A DNA stretch of 29,275 nt from Pseudomonadota bacterium (lineage in GTDB: Bacteria > Pseudomonadota > Alphaproteobacteria > Rhizobiales > Hyphomicrobiaceae): assembly GCA_023430315.1 (NCBI GenBank), contig JAEZAW010000153.1, forward strand, positions 1 to 29,275, in the 5' to 3' direction. Positions 16,083 through 24,775 of this stretch are shown here, one piece after another (the stretch's first letter is position 1; each line of letters starts with the position of its first letter). A program made the position numbers and the translations under genes. The notes below the pieces were generated by a model. It made no database searches. It saw nothing but the letters and a program-made list of their open reading frames with translations, and had not been told where the DNA came from.

Positions 16083-17081
16083 ATGAGAAACCTGATCACG
16101 GATATCGAAGGCCTGCGCGTCGGCCACGCCGAAGATCCCGCCATCGCGAGCGGCGTCACGGCCATCATCATCGACGTCGAGAACGTGGCATCGGCCGTGA
16201 CGCGCGGCGGTGCGCCGGGCTCGCGCGACACGGCACTGCTCGAGCCCGAAATGACGGCCGTGGGCGTCAATGCGGTCATCCTCTCGGGCGGATCGCTCTT
16301 CGGGCTCGATGCAGCCGGAGGCGTCATCGGTCATCTGCGCGAGCAGGGTGCCGGCGTCCGCATTGGATCGATCAACATTCCGATCGCCGTGCAGGCCATC
16401 ACCTTCGATCTGCTCAACGGCGGCAACAAGGAGTGGGGCCGCAAGCCGCCGTACTGGGATCTCGGCTGGCAGGCTGCCGAGCGCGCGACGACCGGAGATT
16501 TCGCACTTGGCTCGGTTGGCGGCGGCTACGGCACGACGACCGTCACCTTGAAGGGCGGCCTCGGCTCGGCGAGCATCGTCACCGCGAGCGGCTTCACGGT
16601 CGCCGCGATCGCCGTCGTAAATGCCGTGGGATCGGCGACGATCGGCACCGGTCCGCACTTCTGGGCCGCACCCGTCGAGGTCGGCAAGGAATTCGGCGGG
16701 CTCGGCAGTCCTACACACCTCACCGAAAGCGATCTTGCGCTCCGCATGAAGGGCGGCCGCCAGCCGGCGACGACGATCGGCCTCGTTGCAACGGACGCGA
16801 TACTCACGAAACCGCAGGCCAAGCGCATGGCCATCATGGCCGACGACGGTCTTGCCCGCGCCGTCCGGCCCGCGCACGCGCCCATGGATGGCGACACGGT
16901 CTTTGCCGTGGCGACACAGAGAAAACCGCTGACCGATCCGCTGCCGGATCTCACAGAGATCGGCATGGCCGCGGGCGACTGCCTCGCCCGGGCCATCGCG
17001 CGCGGCGTCTATGAGGCGACGGCGCTGCCTTTCCCGGGCGCGCTGCCGGCGTGGCGCGACAAGTTCGGCAAGGCAAGCTGA
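16083..17081 (+). CDS. P1-family aminopeptidase/endo-amidase (DmpA/NylC-like)
   Basis: The product is a 332-residue P1-family Ntn-type hydrolase, made as a precursor that cleaves itself before a Ser or Thr nucleophile. Family features include GLRVGHAED at the N-terminus, AVILSGGSLFGLDAAGGV (64-81), and the segment ATTIGLVATDAILTK (229-243) that carries the candidate nucleophile Thr230. In many relatives the residue before this Thr is Asn; here it is Ala229. Known members include D-aminopeptidase DmpA, beta-peptidyl aminopeptidases and nylon-oligomer hydrolase NylC, so the natural substrate could be a peptide or another linear amide. It is divergent from pobA and converges on the flavoprotein gene with 6 bp between stops. 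No signal peptide is visible. Confidence 0.88.
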   Translation: MRNLITDIEGLRVGHAEDPAIASGVTAIIIDVENVASAVTRGGAPGSRDTALLEPEMTAVGVNAVILSGGSLFGLDAAGGVIGHLREQGAGVRIGSINIPIAVQAITFDLLNGGNKEWGRKPPYWDLGWQAAERATTGDFALGSVGGGYGTTTVTLKGGLGSASIVTASGFTVAAIAVVNAVGSATIGTGPHFWAAPVEVGKEFGGLGSPTHLTESDLALRMKGGRQPATTIGLVATDAILTKPQAKRMAIMADDGLARAVRPAHAPMDGDTVFAVATQRKPLTDPLPDLTEIGMAAGDCLARAIARGVYEATALPFPGALPAWRDKFGKAS

Positions 17082-17087
17082 GTCGCG

Positions 17088-18329
17088 TCAGAACCGCTCG
17101 GCGCGATAGGGGTGCGGATCGGTGAATGGCTTCTCGCCCGTCATCATCTCGGCGAGCAGGCGGCCCGTCACCGGCCCCAGCGTGAAGCCGAGATGGTGGT
17201 GGCCGAAGTTCATCCAGAGGCCCTTCTTGCTCGCCGCCTGGCCGATGATCGGCAGCATGTCCGGCAGGCACGGCCGCCGCCCGAGCCAGGGTTCGGCCTC
17301 GACGCGTTCCGCAAGCGGGAAAGCTGAGCGCGCGAGCGGCTCGACACGATCGAGCTGCACAGGGTTCGACGGCGCATCGCGCGTCGCGAACTCGGCACCC
17401 GTGGTGACGCGAATGCCGCGCGTCATCTGCGTCATCGCGTAGCCGTAGGAGGTGTCGATGGTCGGCCGGCTGAGCGTCGCATTGCCCTCGGCCCGGTAGT
17501 GCATATGATAGCCGCGCTTGACGCCGAATGGCAGCTTGAGACCCAGCGGGCGCGTCACGGTATCCGACCATGGGCCGAGCGCCACCACGACATCGGGCGC
17601 CGAGATCCAGCCATCGCGCGTCGCCACTTTCCATCCCGCGCCGTCGGCCGTGAGCGACCGCGCCTCGCCCTCGGCGAGCACACCGCCGCGGCCGGTGAAG
17701 AGGTGGCCATAGGCTTTGCCGACCGCTTCCGGATCGGCGACGCTGACCGGGTCGGCGAGGAACACGCCGCCGGCATAGACGGGCTTGAGGTGCGGCTCGA
17801 GCTCGGCGATGCCCGCCGGACCGAGCGGCTTCGCGTTGACGCCGTACGCGGCTTTGTTCTTCTCGTCCTCGCGGACCGCGGCGTCGAAACCCTTCTCGTC
17901 ACGATAGAGCCGGAGGTAGCCGGTGCGCCGCATCATGCCGGTGATGCCGGCCAGCGTCATCAGGCGCTCGTGCTCATCGACGCAGCGCGTGATGAGCGGC
18001 GTCATCGCTTTCGCGGTCGAGGCCTTGCCCTCGGGCGTTGACCACTGCCAGTAGCGGAACATGTAGCTGGCGATGCTCGGCAGCGACGACCACTGGAATG
18101 CGGCCTCTGTCGATTGGTTGCGCGCGTGGCGTAGGATCGTCGCCCATTCGCGCGGGAAGAGGTAGGGCACGATGCCCTCGCGCTGGATGATACCGGTGTT
18201 GCCGTAGGAGGTCTCCTCCGCAACACCGCGCCGATCGACGAGCGCCACCGAGCGGCCGCGCTGCTGAAGCTGCAGCGCTGTGGACACGCCGACCATGCCG
18301 GCGCCGAGGACGATGACGTCATTGCTCAT
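17088..18329 (-). CDS. DadA-like FAD-dependent D-amino acid dehydrogenase/oxidase
   Basis: The product is a 413-residue DAO-family flavoprotein. The N-terminal dinucleotide site is VIVLGAGMVGVSTALQLQQRG (split here as VIVLGAGMVG at 5-14 and the helix after it), followed by the acidic strand end VALVDRRG. The ETSYGNTGIIQ segment and the C-terminal WLGRRPCLPDMLPIIG and FGHHHLGFTLGPVTGRL match D-amino acid dehydrogenase small subunits (DadA), which oxidise D-amino acids to keto acids and pass electrons to the respiratory chain. Other DAO members (sarcosine or glycine oxidases) are possible. ATG 18329 is used because it directly precedes the nucleotide-binding strand; the longer frame to 18476 adds an unlikely low-complexity leader. 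The gene is divergent from the carbamoylase-type hydrolase across 271 bp. Confidence 0.87.
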   Translation of the reverse strand: MSNDVIVLGAGMVGVSTALQLQQRGRSVALVDRRGVAEETSYGNTGIIQREGIVPYLFPREWATILRHARNQSTEAAFQWSSLPSIASYMFRYWQWSTPEGKASTAKAMTPLITRCVDEHERLMTLAGITGMMRRTGYLRLYRDEKGFDAAVREDEKNKAAYGVNAKPLGPAGIAELEPHLKPVYAGGVFLADPVSVADPEAVGKAYGHLFTGRGGVLAEGEARSLTADGAGWKVATRDGWISAPDVVVALGPWSDTVTRPLGLKLPFGVKRGYHMHYRAEGNATLSRPTIDTSYGYAMTQMTRGIRVTTGAEFATRDAPSNPVQLDRVEPLARSAFPLAERVEAEPWLGRRPCLPDMLPIIGQAASKKGLWMNFGHHHLGFTLGPVTGRLLAEMMTGEKPFTDPHPYRAERF

Positions 18330-18600
18330 GTGGGATGGGTCCGGTGCAGATGGATCTGTGGAGGTCTGTGCGGGTGGCTCTCGTTCTTCAGTCGTGTTCG
18401 CTCCCGGCTCGCCTCTTCCGGACGCCTTGTTCAGCGAGCCTGCCAACGGCAGACTGCCTATGCTTCCAGCTTCCAATTCTCAGGCCCGAATGGCAATAGT
18501 CCATTGGCGCCGGCCCGTCATGCACTGAGACATATGCGGGCTGGCCGGGTGCCGGGCCGCATTGCGCGGCTCTCTTGATCGAAATCAAAGAAAGTGCGTC

Positions 18601-19857
18601 ATGACCGCGGACAGCAACCTCAGGATCGACGGCAAGCGGCTGTGGGACAGCCTCATGGAGATGGCGAAGATCGGCGGCACGCCCAAGGGTGGCGTCAAGC
18701 GGCTGACGCTCACCGATCTCGACCGCCAGTCGCGGGATCTCTTCGGCGAGTGGTGCCGCAAGGCGGGCTGCACGATCAAGATCGACAAGATGGGTTCGAT
18801 GTTCGCGCGCCGCGCCGGCGCCGACGACAGTCTGCCGCCAGTCCTCATCGGCAGCCACCTCGACACGCAGCCGACCGGCGGCAAGTTCGATGGCGCCCTC
18901 GGCGTGATGGCGGCGTTGGAGGTCGTGCGCTCGCTCAATGACCTCGACATCAAGACGAAGCATCCGATCGAGGTGTGCATGTGGACGAACGAGGAGGGCT
19001 CGCGCTTCGCGCCCGCGATGATCGCCTCCGGTGTCTTTGCCGGCGTGGTGACGATCGAGGACGCGCTCGCCACCCGCGATCCCGAGGGCAAGGTCTTCGG
19101 CGAGGAACTGAATCGGATCGGCTATTCAGGCCCGGAGAAAGTGGGCGGTCGCCCCGTCCACGCGCTCTTCGAGCTGCACATCGAGCAGGGCCCGATCCTG
19201 GAAGAAGAGGGCATCGACATTGGCATCGTCACCGCCGCCAACGGGCAGAAGTGGTACGAGATCACATTGACGGGCGTCGAGAGCCACGCCGGTCCAACGC
19301 CGATGAACCGGCGCAAGGATGCGCTCGTCGGTGCGGCGCGCATCGTCGAACTCGTGAACAAGATCGGCCATGATCACGACCCGAGCGCGTGCGCGACATG
19401 CGGCATGGTCGAGGTCTATCCGAATTCGCGCAACGTCATTCCCGGCCGCGTTTTCATCACGGTCGATTTCCGTCATCCCGACGGCGGAAAGCTCATCTCC
19501 ATGGACGAGGCCCTGCGCAAGGGGCTCGAGGAGATCGCCGCACGCACGGGCGTCGCCGCCGAGATCAAGATGGTCGCCGACTTCCCGCCGCAGCCCTTCG
19601 AGGCGAGCTGCGTCACGGCCGTGCGCAATGCCGCGAAGAAGCTCGGCTACACGACCCGCGACATCACATCAGGCGCCGGACACGATGCGGTGTATGTCGC
19701 GCGCGTCGCGCCGGCGGCGATGATCTTCACGCCGTGCATCGGCGGCATCAGCCATAACGAGTCCGAGGACATGACACCCGAGTGGGCCGCCGCCGGCACC
19801 GACGTGCTCCTGCACGCCGTGCTCGAAAAGGCGGAAGTCGTGGGCGGAAAGGTGTAA
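18601..19857 (+). CDS. M20 hydantoinase/carbamoylase-family amidohydrolase
   Basis: The product is a 418-residue Zn-dependent hydrolase of the N-carbamoyl-L-amino acid amidohydrolase / allantoate amidohydrolase / beta-ureidopropionase group. Predicted metal ligands are His86 in GSHLDTQPTGGKFDG, Asp97 in the same segment, Glu131-Glu132 in TNEEGSRF, His193 in ELHIEQGP, and a C-terminal His in GISHNESED. GVESHAGPTPM supplies the dimer-interface and substrate His. ATG 18601 fits the family N-terminus and is preceded by AAAGAAAG; a longer frame starts at 18562. The family removes a carbamoyl group from N-carbamoyl amino acids or ureido compounds. Divergence from a DadA-like oxidase suggests a shared amino-acid derivative, but no hydantoinase gene is here to confirm it. 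It converges on the SPFH gene. Confidence 0.9.
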   Translation: MTADSNLRIDGKRLWDSLMEMAKIGGTPKGGVKRLTLTDLDRQSRDLFGEWCRKAGCTIKIDKMGSMFARRAGADDSLPPVLIGSHLDTQPTGGKFDGALGVMAALEVVRSLNDLDIKTKHPIEVCMWTNEEGSRFAPAMIASGVFAGVVTIEDALATRDPEGKVFGEELNRIGYSGPEKVGGRPVHALFELHIEQGPILEEEGIDIGIVTAANGQKWYEITLTGVESHAGPTPMNRRKDALVGAARIVELVNKIGHDHDPSACATCGMVEVYPNSRNVIPGRVFITVDFRHPDGGKLISMDEALRKGLEEIAARTGVAAEIKMVADFPPQPFEASCVTAVRNAAKKLGYTTRDITSGAGHDAVYVARVAPAAMIFTPCIGGISHNESEDMTPEWAAAGTDVLLHAVLEKAEVVGGKV

Positions 19858-19891
19858 GCCGCCCACTCAAACCGAGGTCGCAAAGCGCCTG

Positions 19892-20866
19892 CTACCGAGG
19901 CTGCTGCACGTTCGCTGCGCGCGGCGTGGCGCCGGCCGCAGGTGGCGTCCCGCTCCCCGGCATGCTCCAAAGCGTGTTCGCACCCGCGTCGCCGCCCATG
20001 AATGTGGTCGGGAACGTGCCAGTCCACTTGTCGACCTTGCGGTACTCGACGACGAGTGGGTTCTGCGCGAGCGCTGCACCCATGACCCTGATGGCTTCGG
20101 CCTGCGCGTCACCCTGCACCTTGATCTCGTAGGCGCGACCGTCGGCGCGGGCCTTATCGGCATCACGCTGCGCCTCGGCGCTCTGCGTGGTTTGCGTCGA
20201 GGTGAGGCGCTGGCGCTCGAGCACGAACTTCTCGGTCTCGGCCTGCTCGCGCGCGACCTGCTTGTCGCGGATGGCCTTCGTGTACTCCGGCGGGAAGCCG
20301 ATATTGACGACCGAGAAGCCCGTGATCTCGACATCATCGGGCATGCGCTTCGCGAAAGTCTCCATGGAGCGATCACGGTATTCCGTGCGCTTGCGCAGCA
20401 GATCGTTGACTGTGTAGGCGCTCGTGACGCCCTTCACGGTGTCGTTCAGGCGCGGAAGAATGATCCGCTTCTCGAACTGATCGAGGCTGCCGAACTGGAC
20501 ATAGAGCTCCTTCACCTTCTCGCGCTTCACGAGCCAGTTGACGGTCACCTGGATGGGAATCTCGAGCGGGTCCTGCGAAGCGGCTTCCAGCGTCATGTTG
20601 AAGGCGCGCTCGCGCACTTCCATTTCCTCGACGGTATCGGCCCACGGCAGCTTGATGTGCAGTCCCGGATCGGCGACATCGATCACATTGCCGAAGCGCT
20701 TCACGATGCCGACGTGACCCGCATCGATGCGGTAGATGCCGAGCCAGACGGTGATCAGCGCCAGAGCGGCGATGACCGCGAGCCCGAAGCTCCCGAGCTT
20801 GAGGGTTGGCAGGCCAGGACGGCCAGAGCCCGGTGATCCCTGTGTCGTCGGCGTTGAAGTCCGCAT
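19892..20866 (-). CDS. SPFH/Band 7 (prohibitin-type) membrane protein
   Basis: The product is a 324-residue SPFH-domain protein. A Thr/Pro/Gly-rich cytoplasmic N-terminus is followed by one membrane segment (about residues 27-45), then RIDAGHVGIVKRFGNV, which opens the SPFH domain, PGLHIKLPWADTVEEMEVRE, and a charged helical region ending in REQAETEKFVLERQRL. Such proteins form large ring assemblies in the inner membrane and often modulate FtsH-type proteases (HflC/HflK) or lipid domains. It is closer in pattern to prohibitin-type members than to HflC, and no hflK neighbour is present. ATG 20866 has AGGAG 8 nt upstream; the frame to 21004 adds an implausible leader. The C-terminus is Pro/Ala-rich. 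Confidence 0.87.
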   Translation of the reverse strand: MRTSTPTTQGSPGSGRPGLPTLKLGSFGLAVIAALALITVWLGIYRIDAGHVGIVKRFGNVIDVADPGLHIKLPWADTVEEMEVRERAFNMTLEAASQDPLEIPIQVTVNWLVKREKVKELYVQFGSLDQFEKRIILPRLNDTVKGVTSAYTVNDLLRKRTEYRDRSMETFAKRMPDDVEITGFSVVNIGFPPEYTKAIRDKQVAREQAETEKFVLERQRLTSTQTTQSAEAQRDADKARADGRAYEIKVQGDAQAEAIRVMGAALAQNPLVVEYRKVDKWTGTFPTTFMGGDAGANTLWSMPGSGTPPAAGATPRAANVQQPR

Positions 20867-20956
20867 AATGGATGCTCCTGCAAGCTGACTTGGTGCGGGG
20901 TAATGGCAACCGAGCATGGCGGACGGCCGTGCCGGATTTGCGGCCGCGCGCGGCTG

Positions 20957-20986
20957 CGCCGTTCCCTTTGAGGCGAGGGAACGGCG
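20957..20986. terminator. 11-bp inverted repeat between the PepT-like and SPFH genes
   Basis: CGCCGTTCCCT (20957-20967) and its exact complement AGGGAACGGCG (20976-20986) flank an 8-nt loop. It could end the PepT-like transcript or act as a processing site before the SPFH gene. No T-tract follows on the minus strand, so it is not a canonical intrinsic terminator. Confidence 0.4.
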
Positions 20987-21053
20987 TGCCACGCGGCGAA
21001 TCACTTTTTCGCTGAACTTGGGCGAACTTAGGAGCTGGAGGTTAACCCAGTGC

Positions 21054-22250
21054 TTAACTCATGGTCGCGAGCTGGACCGCGAGACCGCAGGCCGCCTCGT
21101 ATTCCTTGAGGTCGATCCACTCGTCCACGGTATGCGGCTCGTTCTGTCCGGCGCCGAATGTGACCGTCGGAATGCCGTGCCGGACCAGCCAGTTGGCATC
21201 GAGCCCGCCGTTCGCGACCCGCACCTCCGGCTTGATGCCCTGGGCGGTCACGGCCTCGATGGACCGCTGCACGACCGGCGCACTCTCCTTGATACGGAAG
21301 GGGTAGTAGTCCGTGTGAGAGACGAACTTCACCTTGCCGGACTGGCCCTGGACGTTCGTGACGCCGGCCGCCGCCTTGGCGAAAGCTGCCTTGTAGGCCG
21401 CCGTGATCTCCTTGTGGAACTTGGCATCGTGACTGCGGCTCTCGCCGCGCACGCGCACGAAGTCCGTGACGACATTGGTTGCATCACCCGCCGGACCGCC
21501 GGTCGCGCCCGATACGGGGCCGATATTGCTCGTGCCGACCTTGTCGCCGTGCACGACCTTGCCGAACCAGCCGCCACGGCGCACGTCGGAAAGCGCCTCG
21601 GCCAGAATGAGCGTCGAGCTGATGCCGCGCTCGGGCGCTCCACCAGCATGCGCGGCGCGCCCGCTGATCTCCACTTCCCAGCGGTCCGCGCCGACAGCGC
21701 CGACGGTCACGTGCGACGCCGAACGGCCGTCGTAGTTGAAGCCGATGCGCACGCCGTTGAGATCCTTCGGATCGACGAAGCGCGCGCCCCAGAGCCCGCT
21801 CTCCTCGCGGACCGTAAAGAGAAGCGTCAGCGGCGGATGATCGAGCTTCTGCGCAGCGAGCTCTGCGGCGAGCGTGACGAGCACCCCGCAACCCGTGCGA
21901 TTGTCACCACCGAGCGCAGTCTTGACGGTGTTGACAATCTTGCGCCCCTGAATCTTCGGCTTCGCGCCAGCGCACAGCGGCACCGTGTCGAGATGCGTCA
22001 TGAAGAGGAGCCGCGGACCATTGCCGAGGCGCCCGCGGCCGGGAAGGTCGACGATCAGATTGCCGGTTTCGCACGGCACCGGAATGCGCTTGTGCGCATC
22101 ATCGAAGCGGATTGCCTTCGCCGGCACGCCCACTTCCTTGAGCGCGGCGATGACCTCCTTGCCGATCGCCGCTTCTTTGCCGGTCACGCCTTCTACGGCC
22201 AGGAACCGCATGAGACGGTTCACAGCCTGCGCATTATCGACCTTCTGCAT
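21054..22250 (-). CDS. M20 peptidase, PepT-like
   Basis: The product is a 398-residue M20 metallopeptidase close to tripeptidase T-type enzymes. Predicted ligands are His86 and Asp88 in THLDTVP, bridging Asp116 in ALGGDNRTGCG, the Glu pair 149-150 in VREESG, and Asp174 in FNYDGR. SGRAAHAGGAPERG is the dimerisation-domain motif. A His near the C-terminus, in NEPHTVDEW, completes the site. PepT relatives remove the N-terminal residue from small peptides in the cytoplasm. The start is ATG 22250, 17 bp after the ketopantoate-reductase-like gene, so the two are probably one transcript. A 446-residue frame on the other strand is an antisense shadow of this gene. Confidence 0.91.
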   Translation of the reverse strand: MQKVDNAQAVNRLMRFLAVEGVTGKEAAIGKEVIAALKEVGVPAKAIRFDDAHKRIPVPCETGNLIVDLPGRGRLGNGPRLLFMTHLDTVPLCAGAKPKIQGRKIVNTVKTALGGDNRTGCGVLVTLAAELAAQKLDHPPLTLLFTVREESGLWGARFVDPKDLNGVRIGFNYDGRSASHVTVGAVGADRWEVEISGRAAHAGGAPERGISSTLILAEALSDVRRGGWFGKVVHGDKVGTSNIGPVSGATGGPAGDATNVVTDFVRVRGESRSHDAKFHKEITAAYKAAFAKAAAGVTNVQGQSGKVKFVSHTDYYPFRIKESAPVVQRSIEAVTAQGIKPEVRVANGGLDANWLVRHGIPTVTFGAGQNEPHTVDEWIDLKEYEAACGLAVQLATMS

Positions 22251-22267
22251 ATGTGAGGTGCTTCCCT

Positions 22268-23338
22268 TCAGGATGCTTTCTTGCGGTTCTTCTCAAGCCA
22301 TCCATTGACGAGGGCGACAGTCTTGTCGACCTCCGGATGCGAACGGCCTTTCGATGCCGCGATGCCCTGCACGAGCAGGTCGACGCGCTCGATGTTCGGT
22401 GCGCCGGCTGCCAGCGCACGCGCTGCCGACGACGGCGTCAGCAACGACTGCGCCGCTGCAGCGTACTTCTCGAAGGGCACCAGATCCTTCTTGTCCGCAC
22501 CGAGCGACACGCAGAGATCGACGACCCAGTCGAAGACGGCCTTGCTCGCCGCGGGATCGGAGTGCACGGCTTCCTTGATCGGACGCACGGTATCCTGCTG
22601 CACGCAGCGGTAATTGCCCGCGAGCAGCATGGCCCACTTGGCGAGCGGCACGAACACCGAGTCATGCACCTTGAGCTTGACGGGAATTTCGATCTTCTCC
22701 CCGCCGACGTCGAAGCGCGCAGCCTCGATGTCCTTCTCCATCTGCTGGAGGATCGCGGTGTGCTCGGGGTTCTCGAAGCGCGCCGATTTGAAGTTGGTCG
22801 GCAGGCGCACCTGCAGCACGTTGACCGGCTCCTCGGGCGGACGGAAGGCCTGCGGATCGGGGCTGCACAGCGTCATCATCTTCGGATCGAAGGCGTCCCA
22901 AACCGTCGCGTCGGTGAAGCAATGGCGCAGCTTGCTGACGTCGAGGCCGGGAATGCGCGCGAGATAGGGCAGCGGCGGCATGTTCATGATCGACATGCAG
23001 GGCCGACCCGACTTGGCCACGAGTTGCAGCAGCTCTCGGGCGCCTGGCGTGCGGTACTGCGGCTCCTGCATGGCGAGCGCGATGAGATCGAATTCCTTCG
23101 GATCGACGCTCGCCGGCCCGGCCGCGCTCACCTTGCCCGGGAGCTTGCGGCTGTTAATCTCGACGAGCCCCTCGCGGCCCCGAACGGGGATCTTCACGAG
23201 GGCGCCGTCGGCGTTGATCTTCTCCACTTCGGCCGGCAGGCAGACAAGCACGGTGTCGTGCCCCGCCATCGCCAGCTTCGTACCGAGCAGCGACCCGTAG
23301 GACGCGCCCATGACCAGCGTCTTGTATTTCTTTGCCAT
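22268..23338 (-). CDS. ketopantoate reductase-like (ApbA/PanE family) NAD(P)-binding protein
   Basis: The product is a 356-residue protein with an N-terminal Rossmann site of the ApbA/PanE type, MGASYGSLLGTKLAMAGHD (9-27) followed by TVLVC. The remainder contains a stretch, FVPLAKWAMLLAGNYRC, that may correspond to the C-terminal helical domain of ketopantoate reductases, but the catalytic lysine pattern is not clearly aligned. It is longer than typical PanE (about 300 residues). I therefore call the family and not the pantothenate-pathway function. Opine-dehydrogenase-like enzymes, which join amino and keto acids, are an alternative given the neighbours. It precedes the PepT-like gene by 17 bp and is divergent from eipA. 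Confidence 0.68.
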   Translation of the reverse strand: MAKKYKTLVMGASYGSLLGTKLAMAGHDTVLVCLPAEVEKINADGALVKIPVRGREGLVEINSRKLPGKVSAAGPASVDPKEFDLIALAMQEPQYRTPGARELLQLVAKSGRPCMSIMNMPPLPYLARIPGLDVSKLRHCFTDATVWDAFDPKMMTLCSPDPQAFRPPEEPVNVLQVRLPTNFKSARFENPEHTAILQQMEKDIEAARFDVGGEKIEIPVKLKVHDSVFVPLAKWAMLLAGNYRCVQQDTVRPIKEAVHSDPAASKAVFDWVVDLCVSLGADKKDLVPFEKYAAAAQSLLTPSSAARALAAGAPNIERVDLLVQGIAASKGRSHPEVDKTVALVNGWLEKNRKKAS

Positions 23339-23687
23339 TACGAGCCCCTTCCGGTTTCTTCCCGCGGTTCACGTTTCTTTAGGACCGGCACTTTGCGGTC
23401 CGAATGCCGCAGAGGTTAGTGCCGAGCCGCCACAGGCGCAATGAGCGCGCCCGCGGCATGGCCTGCCGGCTCGAAAGCCACCGAAACCTGTGAATTTGCG
23501 GCCAAACTCGGGCACTTCGCCCCTCGAGGCCACAGTTTGGTAACACTTTGCCGGCAAGACTTTATTGACCATACGGCCGCTGTGGCGCGGCCGCTAGTGC
23601 GTTTGATCGCAAGGCGGATGCCGAAAACCGGCCTGTTGCGGGCAATCGCCTAGAGGGATTACAGCACTCGTGCTCAACGGGCGACCC
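23339..23687. other. divergent intergenic region before eipA, with inverted repeats
   Basis: About 350 bp without a credible gene separates the ketopantoate-reductase-like gene and eipA. It contains GGACCG...CGGTCC with an 8-nt loop near 23382-23401, and a 7-bp hairpin CGGCCGC/GCGGCCG at 23574-23593 with a 6-nt loop. TTGACC at about 23565 is a possible -35 box, but I find no matching -10. Promoters for both genes must lie here, but I cannot place them firmly. Confidence 0.5.
23574..23593. repeat. hairpin-forming inverted repeat upstream of eipA
   Basis: CGGCCGC at 23574-23580 is the exact complement of GCGGCCG at 23587-23593, with loop TGTGGC. It lies about 95 bp before the eipA start. It may be regulatory or a chance product of high GC. 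Confidence 0.35.
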
Positions 23688-24674
23688 ATGCTCATGATGA
23701 CATCGATGCGACTGCAGGTCGGCGCATTGGCGCTCGGCCTCGCTCTCGGTTTCGGGCTTGCACCGGCTAAGGCCCAGATCACCGCTCTCGACCGTGACGG
23801 GGCACCGATCGTCCATGCCGTGCCCGCTGGCGAGCGTGATGCCGCCTTGCCGGGCGCTTCATTGCCGCAGCTGCGACTCGCCCAGGCAGGGGGCGGGTAT
23901 GTCGAGCGCGATACGCTCCAGGATCCTCCGCCCTATCGACCGCCCTACGAGACCGGCCGCCAGGTTCCGTCCTATGGCGGTTCGCGCGACTCTTACAGCC
24001 CGCCACCAGCACCGCGTCCCGAGCCCTACTATCAGCCGCCGCGCGAAAGTGGGCCAGCCTACGGTGCGCCGCCGCCTCCCTACCGGGAAGCTGCACCCTA
24101 TCGCGATGGCTATGCGCCACCCCCGCCACGCGGAGATGTCCCTCTCGCGCCGCCGCCCGGCGGTGGCTACTACGAGGATGATCCCCGCGACGGCACGTAC
24201 TCGATGAATGAGATCACGCGCGCCGGCCACGGCTTCTTCGGCGCCATCAGCCAGGGCCTCGGCAGCGTCATCGAGTATGCCTTCCGCAAGCAGGGCCGCC
24301 CGAACGGCTACATCCTCGGCGAGGATCTCGGCGGCGCCTTAGTAGCGGGTCTGAGGTATGGCCGCGGAACGCTCTACACGCGCGATGCCGGCCAGCATCC
24401 CGTCTACTGGCAGGGCCCCTCCATCGGCTACGACGCCGGCGGCGATGGCTCGAAGACAATGATCCTCGTCTATCGGATGCGCGATCCGCACGACATCTAC
24501 CAGCGCTTCGGCGGTGTCGAAGGCTCGGCCTACGTCGTCGGCGGCGTTGGCATCAACTTCCAGGCGAACGGCGACATGGTCCTCGCCCCCATTCGCTCGG
24601 GGATTGGCCTTCGCATGGGCGCCAATATCGGCTATTTGAAGTATACACGTCACCCGACCTGGAATCCCTTCTGA
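23688..24674 (+). CDS. eipA: EipA-family (DUF1134) cell-envelope protein with Pro-rich linker
   Basis: The product is a 328-residue exported protein. An N-terminal signal peptide has its hydrophobic core at about residues 9-23 and a likely cleavage site after APAKA. A Pro/Tyr-rich, probably unstructured stretch (about 75-165) follows, then a C-terminal DUF1134 domain from YSMNEITRAGHGFFG to the final PTWNPF. The domain carries its characteristic GRPNGYILGEDLGG, YWQGPSIGYDAGG and GGVEGSAYVVGGVG segments. EipA of Brucella is a periplasmic protein needed for envelope integrity. The start is uncertain: GTG 23670 and ATGs at 23694 and 23697 are alternatives. The long Pro/Tyr-rich linker may let the domain reach across the periplasm (inference). 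Two membrane-anchored proteins of unknown function follow. Confidence 0.9.
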   Translation: MLMMTSMRLQVGALALGLALGFGLAPAKAQITALDRDGAPIVHAVPAGERDAALPGASLPQLRLAQAGGGYVERDTLQDPPPYRPPYETGRQVPSYGGSRDSYSPPPAPRPEPYYQPPRESGPAYGAPPPPYREAAPYRDGYAPPPPRGDVPLAPPPGGGYYEDDPRDGTYSMNEITRAGHGFFGAISQGLGSVIEYAFRKQGRPNGYILGEDLGGALVAGLRYGRGTLYTRDAGQHPVYWQGPSIGYDAGGDGSKTMILVYRMRDPHDIYQRFGGVEGSAYVVGGVGINFQANGDMVLAPIRSGIGLRMGANIGYLKYTRHPTWNPF

Positions 24675-24775
24675 GTCGCAAGGCATTGGAAGGTTAGAGG
24701 TAGGGACGTGCAGCACCGGTGCCCGCCGAGGGCATCGGCGTTGGCATTCGCGCCGCCCGAAGGGGTTATCTCTGA

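Noticed and set aside
20916..22256. 446-codon plus-strand open frame
   Set aside because: It is fully antisense to the PepT-like gene, whose motifs are intact. The translation is Arg/His/Ala-rich with no recognisable domain.
22253..23419. 388-codon plus-strand open frame
   Set aside because: It is antisense to the ketopantoate-reductase-like gene, and its composition is typical of GC-rich shadow frames.
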